From Allomyces macrogynus ATCC 38327 (taxonomy: Eukaryota; Blastocladiomycota; Blastocladiomycetes; Blastocladiales; Blastocladiaceae), in NCBI GenBank assembly GCA_000151295.1, contig GG745332.1, forward strand, positions 704,359-768,358: a stretch of 64,000 bases of DNA, written 5' to 3'. Below, one piece after another: positions 10,681 through 22,114 of this stretch; within the stretch, counting starts at the first letter, position 1; each line of letters opens with the position of its first letter. A program made the position numbers and the translations under genes. The notes beneath the pieces were generated by a model that made no database searches, had not been told where the DNA came from, and saw only the letters and a list, made by a program, of their open reading frames with translations.

Positions 10681-12922
10681 TCATTTGGCATTGATGCGGA
10701 ACTCGACGAGGAGTGGGATGTGGCTAATCACCGAGCGCAAAGCAACGGTTAGTCGAGGTCCCGACCAAGTGATTCAAAAAGAGAGCAAAAAAACGTACTC
10801 GGACGGGAAATGAGCGTTCGGGAACCCGACACACTTCCTCGCAAACGATTTGTCGATCCCGGCGAGCACGCCAATCACGCTCATAGTCGGGTGCGAGTAC
10901 CAAATGTAATCGATCACGTCCGCAAACCCGGGCACAAAGTTCGTAAACGGCACGTCGACATCGGCGTACGACGACTTGAGCGACATGCGGTGACTGAGCC
11001 CTTCCTTGGTGTAGTTGCCGTAATTGTACTGCTGGAAATCCGGGTGGTCCTTGTCGACTTTCCCTGACCGCAGCAGCTCGTAGACGCCCGACGACGGCGT
11101 CGAGTTGAAATCGCCGCACACGAGCACAGGCAGCGAATGGAACGGGTCGGTCGGTGGCGGCATCGGCAAGCCCGCAGCGGCCGCACGACGCGCCTCCTTG
11201 GCAGCCAAGTCCTTGGAGTACTTGCGCACGGCAGCCTCAAGCCGCTCAATCAGCATGGCGACCTGGACCAACTTGACGTCGCGGAACGTCGGGTCCCAGT
11301 GCAAATGACAGTTGGCGACAAGCAAGTGAGCGCCCGTGTCTTTGTTCTGCAGCAGCGCGAGGACCGCCACGTTATCCTTGGTCATGAGCCGGTTATACAC
11401 GTCCTCGGTCTTTTTCAAATCGGGCTTTTGCAGCGCCATTTGGTTGAACTCAATCACCTGCTTGTCGACCAAGGCGTATTTGGACGCGCGGAAGAAGGTC
11501 GCACACCCATCGACCGACTTGCGTTCCCAGTCGGACATGGTGCGCGCGCGCGTCTTGGGCCAGTAGACACAGTCGTAGTCGCCGAGTTCGCGCAGTTGCG
11601 GCCGGAAAAACTCGTCGTACTGCTGCATCTCCACTTCCTGCAGGCACAGAATGTCGGCCGAGTACTGCAAAATCTCTTGCAGAATCGCGTCGCCGCGGTA
11701 GGACCAGTCGAGCGCCCACGACGGCGTGTACCCGTACATTTTGGGGGTCGCGTATTTTTCGGCGAGGATGTTGTAGCAGAAGACGGAACAGGTCTCGACG
11801 CCCGCGCCGTGGTCGCCCGGCTTTTGCTTTTCGAGCACGACCCACTCGCGCTCTGGTGGTCCCGGCGTAACTGTAGTTTGGTGTGTACGTCAGCAACACG
11901 CACACCGATCCATTGAAAGGTGACAATAACGAAAAGGTACCGTTGTTGCTGTCACGCAAAAACGCAATCAGCGCCTGCGTGCCCTCCTTTTGAATGATCG
12001 CCAGCAAATTGTCGGCGAGCGGGTTGCCCTCGACACCCAAGTGCTCGAGCTGGTAGAGCGTGCCGAGTTCGAGCGGCAGTGTCGTGAGCAGGTTATCAAA
12101 CAGGTAGAGGCACTGCAGGCTCGTAAGCATGCCGAGCTCCGGCGGGACACTGCGCAGCTTGTTGCCCGACACGTCCAACAAGACGAGTGACCGCAACGAC
12201 TCGATATCGGCGGGAATCGACTCGAGGTGGTTGTGGTTCAGGTAAAGCATCGTCAGGAACGAGTAGTGGAAGAGCGACCGCGACAGGTGCCGGATCGCCA
12301 TGCCGCCAATATCGAGCGTGCTCCAGGACGATGCCGAACTCGACGAGTTGGATGACAGCGACGACGGCTCGTCGGCGTCGTGCGCGGGCACGCCATTCGG
12401 AACAGGTTTCGCATTGGACGCGGGCGTTTGCGGTGCGTTCGGGTCAAACTGGTTGCCGACGACTGCAGCCGTGCCCGTCGTGCGCGCCAGCGTCGCCGCG
12501 GCTCGCGCACGCTGGTGCGGCTGCGCCGACTGCCGCGAGACCTGCTGCTGCTGGATGGCCGTCTGGTGGAACGCCGAGACGGGCGTCGCTGGCGGCGGGG
12601 GCACGTGCAAAGGGGCCGGCGAGGGCGCGTAGTGCGCGCCGTTCGACGCGTAGGATCCGGCTGACCCATTGCCAACGGGGCTCGCGGCAGCCGCGGCTGC
12701 GGCGGCGGCAGCAGCAGCAGCAGAGACCGAGGACGGCGGCATGGGCGGGCCCGCCGAGGCCGGTGGGTGCGCTTGCACGTACTGGAAGAGCGGGGCAAAG
12801 ACGGGGTTCATGGCCATGGGCAGCGAGTGCGGCGGCGGGGGGGCGCCGCCCGACGGCGCGAGCGGGCCGCCGAGGCCGTGGTGCAGTGCCTTGGCCGCAG
12901 TCGCGGCGGCCGTCGAGTACAT
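10681..12922 (-). CDS. CCR4: CCR4-type poly(A) deadenylase (LRR plus EEP nuclease)
   Basis: The CDS joins 12922-11941, 11870-10799 and 10723-10681 and gives 698 residues. The first about 190 residues are low-complexity (Ala, Pro, Gln). Leucine-rich repeats follow ([20 protein letters not shown], then [12 protein letters not shown]), which in CCR4/CNOT6 bind CAF1/POP2. The C-terminal endonuclease/exonuclease/phosphatase domain has the Mg-binding and catalytic blocks [31 protein letters not shown] and, restored only after removing the last intron, HFPSDHIPLL. Family function is catalytic deadenylation of mRNA in the CCR4-NOT complex in the cytoplasm. The last exon is only 43 nt and supplies the catalytic His of the SDH motif. 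The initiating ATG is the first in the long frame; an additional upstream exon cannot be excluded. Confidence 0.93.
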
Positions 12923-13754
12923 GACGGCAGCAGCAGCGGCGGGAATGGCGGCGCCCGGGCGGGGAATGGGACGGGTGCGGACGGGAGCGGCACCGTGGCA
13001 GCAGCAGCGGCTATAGCGGCGTCCGGGTGGCCGACAGCGACGAGCGGCAGCAGCAGAAGATGGACTTCAGGCCGGAAGGCTGCGAGCGAGCTGGCCGGCA
13101 GAAGGAGGAGCAGCTGCAGCCGAAGGAGTGCGGGGGTGGGTGGGTGGGGGACGCGCGGTAGACAGTCGCGCAGCACGGGTGCACCAGGTTGGCCGAGTCG
13201 GCCACAAGCGGCGGGTCGTGCCGTGTCCTTGCCGAGCGGCGTCGGCGCCGGATCGTGGCGAGCGAGCAGATGGCGAGCGCGTGCGGATGCGGCAAGTCGG
13301 GCGGGGCGGGGTGCGACGCGGCAGGCAGGGTGAAGAGGTCGCTGTGCCGGCAGTCGCGGCCAACGATGGCTGTTGTGCAGGCAGAACCCGGCAGCGTCCG
13401 CAGCAAATGACGGTGGTGGGCGAGTCTGGCGAGCACGAGTGCGCGCACGGAGCGGTGGGCGGGCACGCGGGCGGGCGGGCCGGGGGTAGAGGGTCGGTTA
13501 CGAGCAAGATCAAGCAAGGGAAAGGGAGCGGCCAAAGAGTGGGAGCGCGCGGGAGAAGAGGCCGCGCGTCGTCGGTGCCGTTGGCCGGCCGACAGCGTCG
13601 CGTCGGTGTGGTGGTGCATCACAGGCATGCAAGTCTTCGAGCCTGGCGTGACACCGGCACCCCGTGCGTCTGACGCACACACGCGTGCATATCGCTCTCC
13701 TTTCGCCCTTGTCCGCAGCAAGGCTTTCGACCGCCGTCGCCGCCGACAGGCCAC
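12923..13754. other. divergent intergenic region (CCR4 / STB6-like)
   Basis: About 830 bases lie between two divergent genes and must hold both promoters. The sequence is very GC-rich with purine-rich runs on the plus strand (13230-13560). Long open frames on both strands are Arg/Ala/Pro-rich and lack recognisable domains. Confidence 0.4.
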
Positions 13755-16700
13755 ATGGCGACCACGACCACGACCACCGCGACCACGCTGCTCTTTCTCG
13801 AGCGCTGGCTACCCGAAACATGCCCGCAGCTCGCACCGGTCGCCACTGACCCGGTGCGGCCCGAGACGCTCGACGCCCACGCCATCCTGCCCGGCTTCCA
13901 GGCCTACTGTGTCGAGCAATGGCTGGCGGCACCCGACCGCGCCCTCGTCGCGCTCGTCGTCAAGACCAACAATGACAAGCACCGCCTGCACGTTGCGCGC
14001 CTGCGTTTCCCAAGACCCGAAGCGTCGCTGTGGCTCGCTCAGGTCGCGTCGCGTGCACTCGCCGACCGCCTACAGCGCGTCACGACCCCGCTCGGCGACA
14101 TTTTCGCCGGGTCGCTCGCCAACATCGACCCGGCCCTGACCTTGATCCCACTCCCACACGACGGCGACCTCGCGCGCACCCTACCCACGCTCTGGCTCAA
14201 CTTGAACCTCAAGCGGCTCGGGTGCGGCACGCGCGCCGCCCTGACGGCCAAACCGCCCACCGACGCGCAGACCGAAAAACTCTTCCAGTCGTTCAAGCTT
14301 GCGCGTAACCCGAAACTCGCATTGAACGCCGTGGTCGCGGAACTGGTCGCAGTCGTGCAGTGCGCGCTGATCTTGCTGGGACTCTTACCACACGACTTTG
14401 TTGTGGACGGGTGCCTGTGCGATGCCACGCTCGATGCATTACGTGCTGTCAAGGATGGAGCTGTGCTGTCGCCGTTTCCTGCGGGGAGCGATATGGCCGT
14501 GTCCCCGAGCACGACCTCGGCAGCAATGGGCGGTAGCGTTGGTCCCAGCGCGACTGCTGGCGTCAACGAACCTGCTACGGTTGTCTGCGACTTGCCCGCC
14601 GTCATGACGTGCCTGATCCGGGTCATCACGCTGCGCACTAAACTCAGTTTTGTCGTCAACCAGGTGCGTACGCCCGCTCTCTCTCTCTCTCTCTCTGTGA
14701 ATGATTGAGCAACACCCGACTCGAGCGCCCATTCTCACGCTCGAATCTGCGAAATAGGTCACCAAAGACCCTTTCTCCAACCCGACCCAATTCCAGAAAA
14801 ACATTTCCTCCTTCCAACGCTCCAAGGACCTGCCGCTCACCAAATACCTCGACCCGCCGACCATCGCCGCCCTCGACGACGCGCTCTTTCAAGCCTCCAC
14901 GACCCCGGGCCGCGTCGGCAAACTCTTCCGCGTGCGACTCGACCAAGTGCGCACCGCCATCACCCTCGACAACTTTCTGTCTCTAACCGCGCAAGTTGAC
15001 CGCACTCGCGCGCTCTGGCACGGATCGACCAAGCGCGGCACGCACGACGCTGAAGTAGAAGGGCTGCTGCAGGGCGGGAAGGAATTCGCGACGAGTTTGC
15101 TGAAAAAGTCGGCGGTGGGCGGGTCGACCAGCCGGCACCACCACCATCAGCGGCACGCGTCGAATGAGGGGGACGAGACGGATCGTGGGGGGGCAGAGCG
15201 GCGGAAGTCGATCACTCCCGCGGCGACCCCGGTCGTCGGGCGGTCGGCGCGCCCGTCAGCATCTGCAGGGCCCATGTCCCCCGGCGCAGTCCCGTCGCCC
15301 ACGTCCCCGTCGGACTTGGCCTCGGCTACGGCTCCACCGCCGCCGTCGTCATCGAGCACCGAGGAGTTTGAGCCGTGGAAAAAGGGCAGGAAATCGCGTC
15401 GTTCCTGCTCAACGTCGGCCGCCAGCAGCAGCAACAGGCCGCAACCACCCGTGACGACGACGCCCCGAACGACGCGAGCACGCCGCGGATCGAGCTCCCG
15501 CCCGCCGCGTCCACGTCGACGTCCGGTAAACCCAGCAAGAAGGACGCGTCGTCCCGTGGGCGGAAATCGCGCGCGCGGTCTCCCGCACCGCCCGTCGACC
15601 TCGCGCTACTTGCGTCTCCGACGCCACAACTCGTCGTCTTGCCCGGTGCGCCAGGTGCCGCGCCGATCGATTTGCTCGCGCCCCCGCCGCAACCCGTATC
15701 GCGGTCCCCGTCCGGGTGGGGCCGGCGCGCGGGACGGCGCAGGCGGCAGTCGTCGAATGGGAACAGTGCGGTGGCTGCGGAAGCGGTGGCTGCACTTGCT
15801 GCTGCTGCTGCTGCTGCAGCGGCTGCCACTCCGGCTTCTCCGGCGGCACCAGTTGCGCACAACTGACCTCGTGGATGTTTTGGTCGCAGCCGCGCGAAGA
15901 CGCGAGTGTGCGGCAGCTGATTCGCCGGGATGTCGCGTCACAGCGCGTACTGCGGCGCGCCGTATCGGTTTCCGCGGGTCGCACGGAATGGCGCCGTGGA
16001 TGAGATTATGGGACGGCGGCGGCGGGCGGTGAGTGTACCTGCGACGCGCAGGGCGCGCGAGTCGCCTGTGATCGCGCGGGCAACGGGACGAGTGAGGAGT
16101 GAGTGGCCGCTGGACGCGGTCAGGGACGCGGTGCGCGTCGTGCAGGAGGAGGCTGCCAGGGGGTTGGACGAGCTGGAGGTGCATTTGGGGTAGAGCATAG
16201 GGGGAGTGGGGAAGGGCGAGGACTGACAGTGGAAAGGCGAGGACGTCTAGATGGTTGCGCGCGATCTGGCTGAGGCGCTGGCGAGCGTCGCTGAGGTGTG
16301 CCACCACCGCGCGGCACAGGTCGAGGTACGCTTTCCGATCCAACGATGCGCACAGGCGGTTGCTGACCACCATGATCTCTCCCTCTCTGTTCGTAGTCGC
16401 TCCGTGCCCAAGTCGCGCATCTCGACGAACGCGTACAACGCGCGGGCGATCACAGCGACGATCTGGCCACGCAGCTCGCACGCACGCAGTACACGATCAA
16501 ACGCGACCGCCGAGGAAACTGCCACGAGTCCGAGGAAGTCGTGATGTTGTTCCAGGAGGGACTCGACCAGATCGAGAGCGACGCGGCGAATGCGCAACCG
16601 GGATACTTTGGGCGCGCGGCACGGTGCACGTTCACTCGCTTTCAAGCCGGGAACTGTCGGTGCTTTGTTCTGACTGTGCGTGATGACCATTGTAGTCCTG

Positions 16701-16898
16701 TTCGAGTTGGGCGAAACGTGCATCGCTGCGTGTAGCCACGTTGTCAAGGTCGCCGATCGGTACGTGTCGCCGCCGCAGCATGCTGCCGCGGCGGCATCTG
16801 CCGGTGGGGCGGGTCAGCGCGCGAGCACGGTTACAGCGAGCACAAGTGCACGACCGAGCATCGTTTTACCTGCCGCGGTAGCAGCCGGCGCCGGTTGA
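13755..16898 (+). CDS. STB6-like protein (putative Sin3-binding), 3' splicing unresolved
   Basis: Exon 1 (13755-14663) and exon 2 (from 14758) are clear. They carry the STB6/STB2-type N-terminal domain: LLFLERWLPE, the AYCVEQWLAA stretch, LTLIPLPHDGDL, the signature LNLNLKRLGCGTRAAL, DGCLCDATLDAL and, after the intron, DPFSNPTQFQKNISSFQRSK. Downstream the frame changes near 15370 (GQEIASFLLNV continues in another frame) and again near 15860. A well-phased coiled-coil tail follows: it ends at 16178, resumes at 16251-16325 and again from 16397 (AQVESLRAQVAHL across the splice). The final exons, 16541-16898, are uncertain. In S. cerevisiae STB6 was found as a Sin3 interactor; function in this organism is inferred. 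A Ser/Pro/Ala-rich linker separates the two domains. A real intron set or an indel near 15370 is needed for a continuous product. Confidence 0.65.
14677..14696 (+). repeat. (CT)10 microsatellite in STB6-like intron 1
   Basis: Ten uninterrupted CT units lie just after the GTGCGT donor of the first intron (14664-14757). It is a length-variable tract that doubles as a polypyrimidine stretch at the donor end rather than the acceptor end. Confidence 0.9.
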
Positions 16899-17161
16899 TG
16901 CCGAATGGCCCTGATGATTTCTCTCTTCCAGATGTTGAAGTGAATGGATTCCCATTGTTTGCCGTCATCACCACAAAATTTGAACGAACCAAGCCTGGGT
17001 GGAGCAGGTATCATCAAAACGACACAGATCGGGCGACACCCAGCGCAATCATTTCCAACCCGCAACGGCCGACCGACCAAGAAAGACTCCATTCCTTCAT
17101 TTGATTCCTGCTGCCAAAACGGGTGTCGCCCGCACATTCCATCTCCACAAACTCTCACTTA
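16899..17161. other. convergent intergenic region (STB6-like / SPA2)
   Basis: About 260 bases lie between the 3' ends of the STB6-like gene (+) and SPA2 (-). The region is lower in GC than the flanking genes. No gene is visible. Confidence 0.4.
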
Positions 17162-19568
17162 TTACATTTCGACGAGCCCGAGCAGCGCCTTAGTGCATTT
17201 CGCCACCTCGTACGCGGCCGACGCGAGCTGCTGCTTGGACGGCGGCGCGTTCCCCGTCCCCGCCCCATCCGCCAACGCATCCCCCAGTTGTGACAACTCG
17301 CGATTCGCATCGGCCAACTGCGCCAAGATCGCATTCCCCTTATCCCGGACCTGCGGCGGTGTCGACACATTCCCCAGCGACGCGCGGCACATTCTCGTCA
17401 GCGGCACGACAATCGCGGAAATCGACCGGACGGTCACGAGGAACTGGTCGTCGGGCACGCTGGTGCCGCGCATCGCCTGCAAAAGCGCTTGAATCGCCTG
17501 CACGATCCGGTTCGTCTGCGTCTCGAGGAACGCGCGCAGGTCTGGCAGCGACAGCGGGTCCGGGTCGTCGAGGTCCATTGGGCTGTGCGCGCGGCCACCC
17601 GCCGCCGACGACGCAGAGGTATCCCCAGTGCCGTCGTTCCCACCGGCGGGCAACGACGAAGGGGCTTCCGAGGGAGCGGCGGGCGCAGCAGAGCCATTAC
17701 CAGAGGCATCGCGCACGCCAACGACCTCGACGATGCCGTTGATGGTCACCGACAATTTGCCCGCGGCGGATTGCAGGTCCTGCGAGGTCACTTCCATGGG
17801 CGCGGCGCCCGTCGCGTGCGCCTTGGCGGCACCCATGAGTTCCGTGAGCGACGCGGTCAGCTGCGACTTGAGCGTGAGCAGCCGCTCGCGGTCGGGCGTG
17901 TTCAGGTTGGTCGGGACCGACTCGAACGCCTCGACCTCCTCGGTCATGGCCTTACATGCTAGATAGTGGGGAGGGTGGTGCAATGGGTTAGTTCAAGGCC
18001 GACGATCGACGTAGGAAAGAGCGAGCGGGAGACAGAAACGCACCAAAGACAATGTTTTTCAACGACATGAGCACGGCCGTGCGGTTCTCGGACGTGCGCG
18101 CCTGCGCGAGCCCCTCGACTGCCGCCTGGTACGCGGTCACGCGGTCTGGAGAAATCCCGCCACTCACCGTGGGCAGCGCGCGGCGACCACCCGTTGCGGA
18201 CGTGGCCGACGCCGAGAGTGCGGGCGACGGCGCGACCGCCGCAGCCGACACGGGCGTCCCGACCATTTGCGGCGTTGCGGCACGCGCCATGGCGCGACGC
18301 ACCTGGTCCTCGAGGTCCTGCATGCGCTGCTGGTCCGACGTGATGCGGCGCTTGAGGTCCACATTCTCGTCCTGGAAGGCGCGGGCTTTCGCCGACCACT
18401 GTTCAACATCGCGCTGCAAGGCCTCGGTCGTGCGTTGTTCCGTCTCGAGATCAACTTCGAGTTGCCGGCACCGTTCCTGCGCGACCTTGACGGCCTGGTC
18501 GAGGTGCTTGTTGGCCACGGTCAGGGCCTCGACGCGTGTGTGTAGGTCCTTTTTCTCGGCCTCGGCGTGCTGGTTGACAGGTGGTACAACATGTCAGATC
18601 GAAACCTCCAGTACTGGGCAGATGAGGGGGAAACCAGAGACGCACTTGCAACGACGCCTCGAGCTGGCGCACCGTCTCGGTCAGCTGGTGCACCTTGGTC
18701 TCAAACTCGCGGCGCACCATTTCAGCTGACTCACCGTGCCCGTTACTCGCCGCCGCGGGCGACCCATTCGGCAGCGGTGGTGGTGCGTTCGCGCCCGCTG
18801 CGCCCGGATGCAGCATGATGTCGAGATCGGCCATGAGCGCATCCAAGTGCTGGAAATTAATACCGGACATGCGCGGGTCCATGTTCGCTGCGCGCGGCGT
18901 GCCGAGCCGATCGAGCGTACTGCCACCAGCCGGTGCGCCCGACTGGTAACTCGGCGGCGGCGTCATCCCAACGGGCGTCTGCGACATGCGGTACGAGTTC
19001 CCCGGCGAACTCGGCGCCAATCTCGGCGAGAGCGCGTTCGCGTGCAGTTGGCCCTCGATGCGGTTGGCGGTCTCGAGCAGAACGGGGTACCGCGACTCGA
19101 GTTGGAAAAAGACATCGGCGGCCAAGTCCTTGAACCGGTTCATCGGCAAGGTCGCGAGCTTTTGCCGCGCTTGGTTGCGCTTTGGGTGGAATTCGTTGCG
19201 CACTTCGAGAAAGGGCTCGCCCGGGTTATTGCGCAGTCGCCGCACCATTTCGTCGACGACATCGGTTGCGAGTTCTTGGAATTGCTGCTTGGAGAGTCGG
19301 TTCAGCTTGTCGCGAGCCGATTGACGCTGCTGCGTGATCGATTGCTGGCCTATGAACCCGGCGCATGCGCGGATGAGCGTCAGGTTGCACCGGAACGCGA
19401 TTCGTAGAGTATCGAGCGTAAAGAAGACTTACCGCGATCCGGGTGCTGCTCGAGGAAGAGGCGTAGGGCATAGTAGTACTGCGCGGCGATCTCAAAGCCG
19501 GGAATGATAATGGACGAGAAGGCCGTCTGCGGGGCCGTCCCGTCCATGACCTGGAGCGGCGACGTCAT
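17162..19568 (-). CDS. SPA2: Spa2-type polarisome scaffold protein
   Basis: The CDS joins 19568-19433, 19349-18646, 18569-18044 and 17958-17162 and gives 720 residues. After an N-terminal helix (AAQYYYALRLFLEQHP), two Spa2-homology-domain repeats follow at about 55-82 (ARDKLNRLSKQQFQELATDV) and 110-140 (ARQKLATLPMNRFKDLAADV). A Pro/Ser-rich linker, a coiled coil restored across the third splice (QLEASLQ|HAEAEKKDLHTRVEAL) and a helical C-terminal domain ending ALLGLVEM complete the protein. Spa2/GIT-family SHDs bind MAPK-kinases and other polarity partners; Spa2 organises the polarisome at sites of tip growth. All splice phases agree (136, 704, 526, 797 nt), and the first donor is a canonical GTAAGT. 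A GIT-type protein would carry an ArfGAP domain and ankyrin repeats, which are absent here. Confidence 0.9.
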
Positions 19569-20195
19569 GACGACTGGTTGGCGTGGGTCGGAGCGCCGAT
19601 GCTGTTGGTCTGGAAGATGAACTTGGAGCTGAGATGCTGCTACTGGATGGCGATCGAGCGCGTCGTGTTTTCTCGTGGCGTAGAGCAGGTCCAGGCGAGT
19701 TGGGCGCGACGAGTGCGGCAAGTTATGGCGCGCAGATCAGGGCCGTTGATGCGGTGGAGAGGGTGGCCGGTTGACGATGCGGTCGAGAAAGGAGAGCGAC
19801 AGGAGACGATGCGCGCAAGGAGGCGACTTGATTGCAGCGTCGGTGTTGCACCGGCGACTAGTAGCGACTTGGCGCGTTTGCCGTTTGGACTTGGCCTCGG
19901 TGGCACTGTCCCTCGTGGTTTGGTCTGAAGCAGAGCCAAACCAACCGTCGATGGGGTCCTGTCCGCGATTTGGCCACGAAATCTCAAGAAACGGTCGCGA
20001 TGCTGCCGTTTATGGGCCTCCTCACACTGCTCCGCCGGTGCTGCGTGCTGCACTGCGGGGCGTTGCAGTTGGCGCGCCGTCACGCCGTTCGCAGAGAGCA
20101 AGCGACACGCCCCCCAGGGGAAATCGGACCCGTCCGCCACAAAAAAAATCTATTCCAATACCCGGATGCACGGTGGGCACACTCGCGCGCGCGCA
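19569..20195. other. intergenic, upstream of SPA2
   Basis: About 630 bases lie between the SPA2 start and the TMCO1 3' end, both on the minus strand. Frames on both strands are short and of shadow composition. Nothing further was recognised. Confidence 0.4.
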
Positions 20196-21069
20196 TTACT
20201 TGCCGCCCGACGCGGCAGCCTCCATCGACTCGGCCATCTTGGTCGCCTGCTCCCAGATCGACGGCGTCTCGAGCGCGGCCGGCTTGGGGATCACGACCGA
20301 GAAGACGTATCGGAACACGGTCGTCGCCAGTACATAGACAAATGTGGCCGACAGGTCCCTCGGGTCCTTGCTGACCTCGTCGAGCCCGCGGTGCGTGAGC
20401 CCCTGCAGGAACCCAAACGGCGTGAACGGTAGCTTGCCCAGGATCATGCCACCAAAGCTGTTGAGTGGGAGGGAAATGGTGAGTCTCTGGGCGCGTATCT
20501 CAGCGTGCACGTATGTGAGATCGACGTACTAGCTGTTGAGCTGCGAAAAGGCCAGGATCATGACCGCGGCGCTCGCCACGGTGCCGCGGAGCTATGTTCA
20601 ATGCCATTGAGCATCAATATCAATCTCACGGTCTCAAAGAGTCCCAACGACATGCAACGAATTAGACGCACCGAAATGCCCGACACGATGCGGCCCACGC
20701 GCGACACCTCGTTCTCAAGCACCTGCAGCTGCCGCTTGTTGTTCTTCTTGCTCGGGTCGGCCTTCCCCTTGAACTTTTCCACTAACCACCACACGAATCC
20801 GTGAGACCTGGTCCAAAAACGCTCACACTGACCCCAAACCGTCGTACACTGCGACTTTGCGCGCTCGACCATGTTCGACGCCGTCTTGAATTGCTGCGTG
20901 CGCCAAACGAGACCCCACATCGCGGCTATTGCAATCAACATGGTCGTTTATCAGCTTGGATTCCAGCATTTGAGCCATCCTGCTGCCGCGTCAAAGTCGG
21001 ACCTTCGCTCACAGCGTTGGCGACCAGCGAGTACAAAATCACTTGGAAAAAGGCAAAGTCGAGCGCCAT
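20196..21069 (-). CDS. TMCO1: TMCO1-like ER membrane protein
   Basis: Five exons, 21069-21003, 20925-20833, 20781-20672, 20591-20530 and 20457-20196, give 197 residues (human TMCO1: 188). Family landmarks are the first membrane helix ending in a polar turn (SLVANAVSE), then LVWRTQQFK, a Lys-rich coiled-coil stretch (KADPSKKNNKRQLQVLENEV), and the diagnostic block LGKLPFTPFGFLQGLTHRGL, followed by a hydrophobic helix and a polar tail. TMCO1 belongs to the Get1/EMC3/YidC-like insertases of the ER translocon and has been described as a calcium-load-activated channel. Splices 1, 3 and 4 are well supported. The second intron could instead end at 20800-20805, which would add a few residues. TMCO1 is, to my knowledge, absent from yeasts, so its presence helps place the organism. 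Confidence 0.88.
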
Positions 21070-21489
21070 ATTGATGTTGGATTGCCGTTGATTCACAGAG
21101 CAGCGTTGGTCGCGCAGGAACAAGTTGTGGTCGCCTCAGCGTCGCAGTTCTTGGTCGGCGGCTGCAGATGCTGGCAGATCTGGAGCCTGGCTGAACGCCG
21201 TCTGTGCTGTCACGTCGAGGTTCTGCGTCGCTGTCCAAGGAGGCGAAGGAAGCGATCAGGGCGGGCTGGCGGCGACTGAGGCGACGGTGGCCACGCGCAT
21301 CTGACCTGCAGCCTCAGCACAGACGTGGATGGCAGGCTCAAGTCGTGACCGCGTTTGACTGTCAGCAGATCGCAAGCTGGCAACCATCAACAGTCGACGT
21401 TCATTTCCTTGTCCTTGTCGATCGCTGCAGCATTCGCAGCGCCAGAACATATTGCGCGCAACTGGACGCAATTGAACTCCAGCGGCCCC
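21070..21489. other. divergent intergenic region (TMCO1 / DUF4536-like)
   Basis: A 420-base shared upstream region of two small membrane-protein genes. No core element could be identified with confidence, and no coding signal was seen. Confidence 0.4.
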
Positions 21490-21993
21490 ATGTCTTCGCG
21501 CCACCCGTCTCAGCCCACGCAAAGCGAGATCTGGGACCATGTCGAATCCCGTGCGCGCGGCGATACGACCGCGCTCCTGCCCGAACCACAAGTGAACAGC
21601 AGCGAAACGGCATCAGCTCAAGCGACGCGACACTACCCACCCAACCACAGTGAACACGGGCGGCCTAACGATTGTCTACCGTGTCGACTGACGGGTGCGC
21701 CTCGAGCGTCATCGTCTTGGCGGCCAACAACATCAATTTTACCGCGGCTGGTGATCCCGTTGATTCTGTAGGCGCTGCGGCCTTTGGCGGTCTCTCGGCG
21801 TACGCATTCTATCAGGCCACATCGGCGCCCGGCGCCATGCAGCTCCCAATGGGCCGGCGCGTCGCTCTTGGCGTGCTTGGTGTTGGTACGTTCGGAGTGC
21901 TCAAATGTTCGGCTCACGTTCGCTGCCTCGACTCATCCACATCAACATGAATCAGGATTCGCGAGCGCAAGCATTTTTCGGCTCGTCATCTAA
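21490..21993 (+). CDS. small DUF4536/DMAC1-like membrane protein
   Basis: The CDS joins 21490-21694, 21772-21885 and 21956-21993 and gives 118 residues. A hydrophilic N-terminus of about 60 residues is followed by the CxxC-type motif DCLPCRLTGA. The splice carries this into a glycine-rich helix (AAFGGLSAYAFYQ), and a second short helix ends in GFASASIFRLVI at the stop. The DCxxCRxxG motif plus two short helices is the layout of DUF4536 proteins, related to DMAC1/TMEM261 of the mitochondrial inner membrane (complex I distal-arm assembly in animals). None of the three exons is intelligible alone; the motif and both helices appear only after splicing, which supports the model. Assignment is by motif memory, so function is tentative. 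Confidence 0.6.
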
Positions 21994-22114
21994 CGCGCCA
22001 TGCCCACCCCTGTCTCAATAAAAGAACACCGTTCAATTTTGTTGCTGTTCCCATACCATGTCCCAAAATTGCTGTCCTCCCTCCCTTCCCTCGGCTCGTT
22101 AAACCCGAACCACT
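21994..22114. other. convergent spacer with A-rich 3' signal
   Basis: The 121-base gap between the convergent DUF4536-like gene (+) and EB1 (-) contains aataaaagaa at 22017-22026, a possible AATAAA-type polyadenylation signal for the plus-strand gene. Confidence 0.45.
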
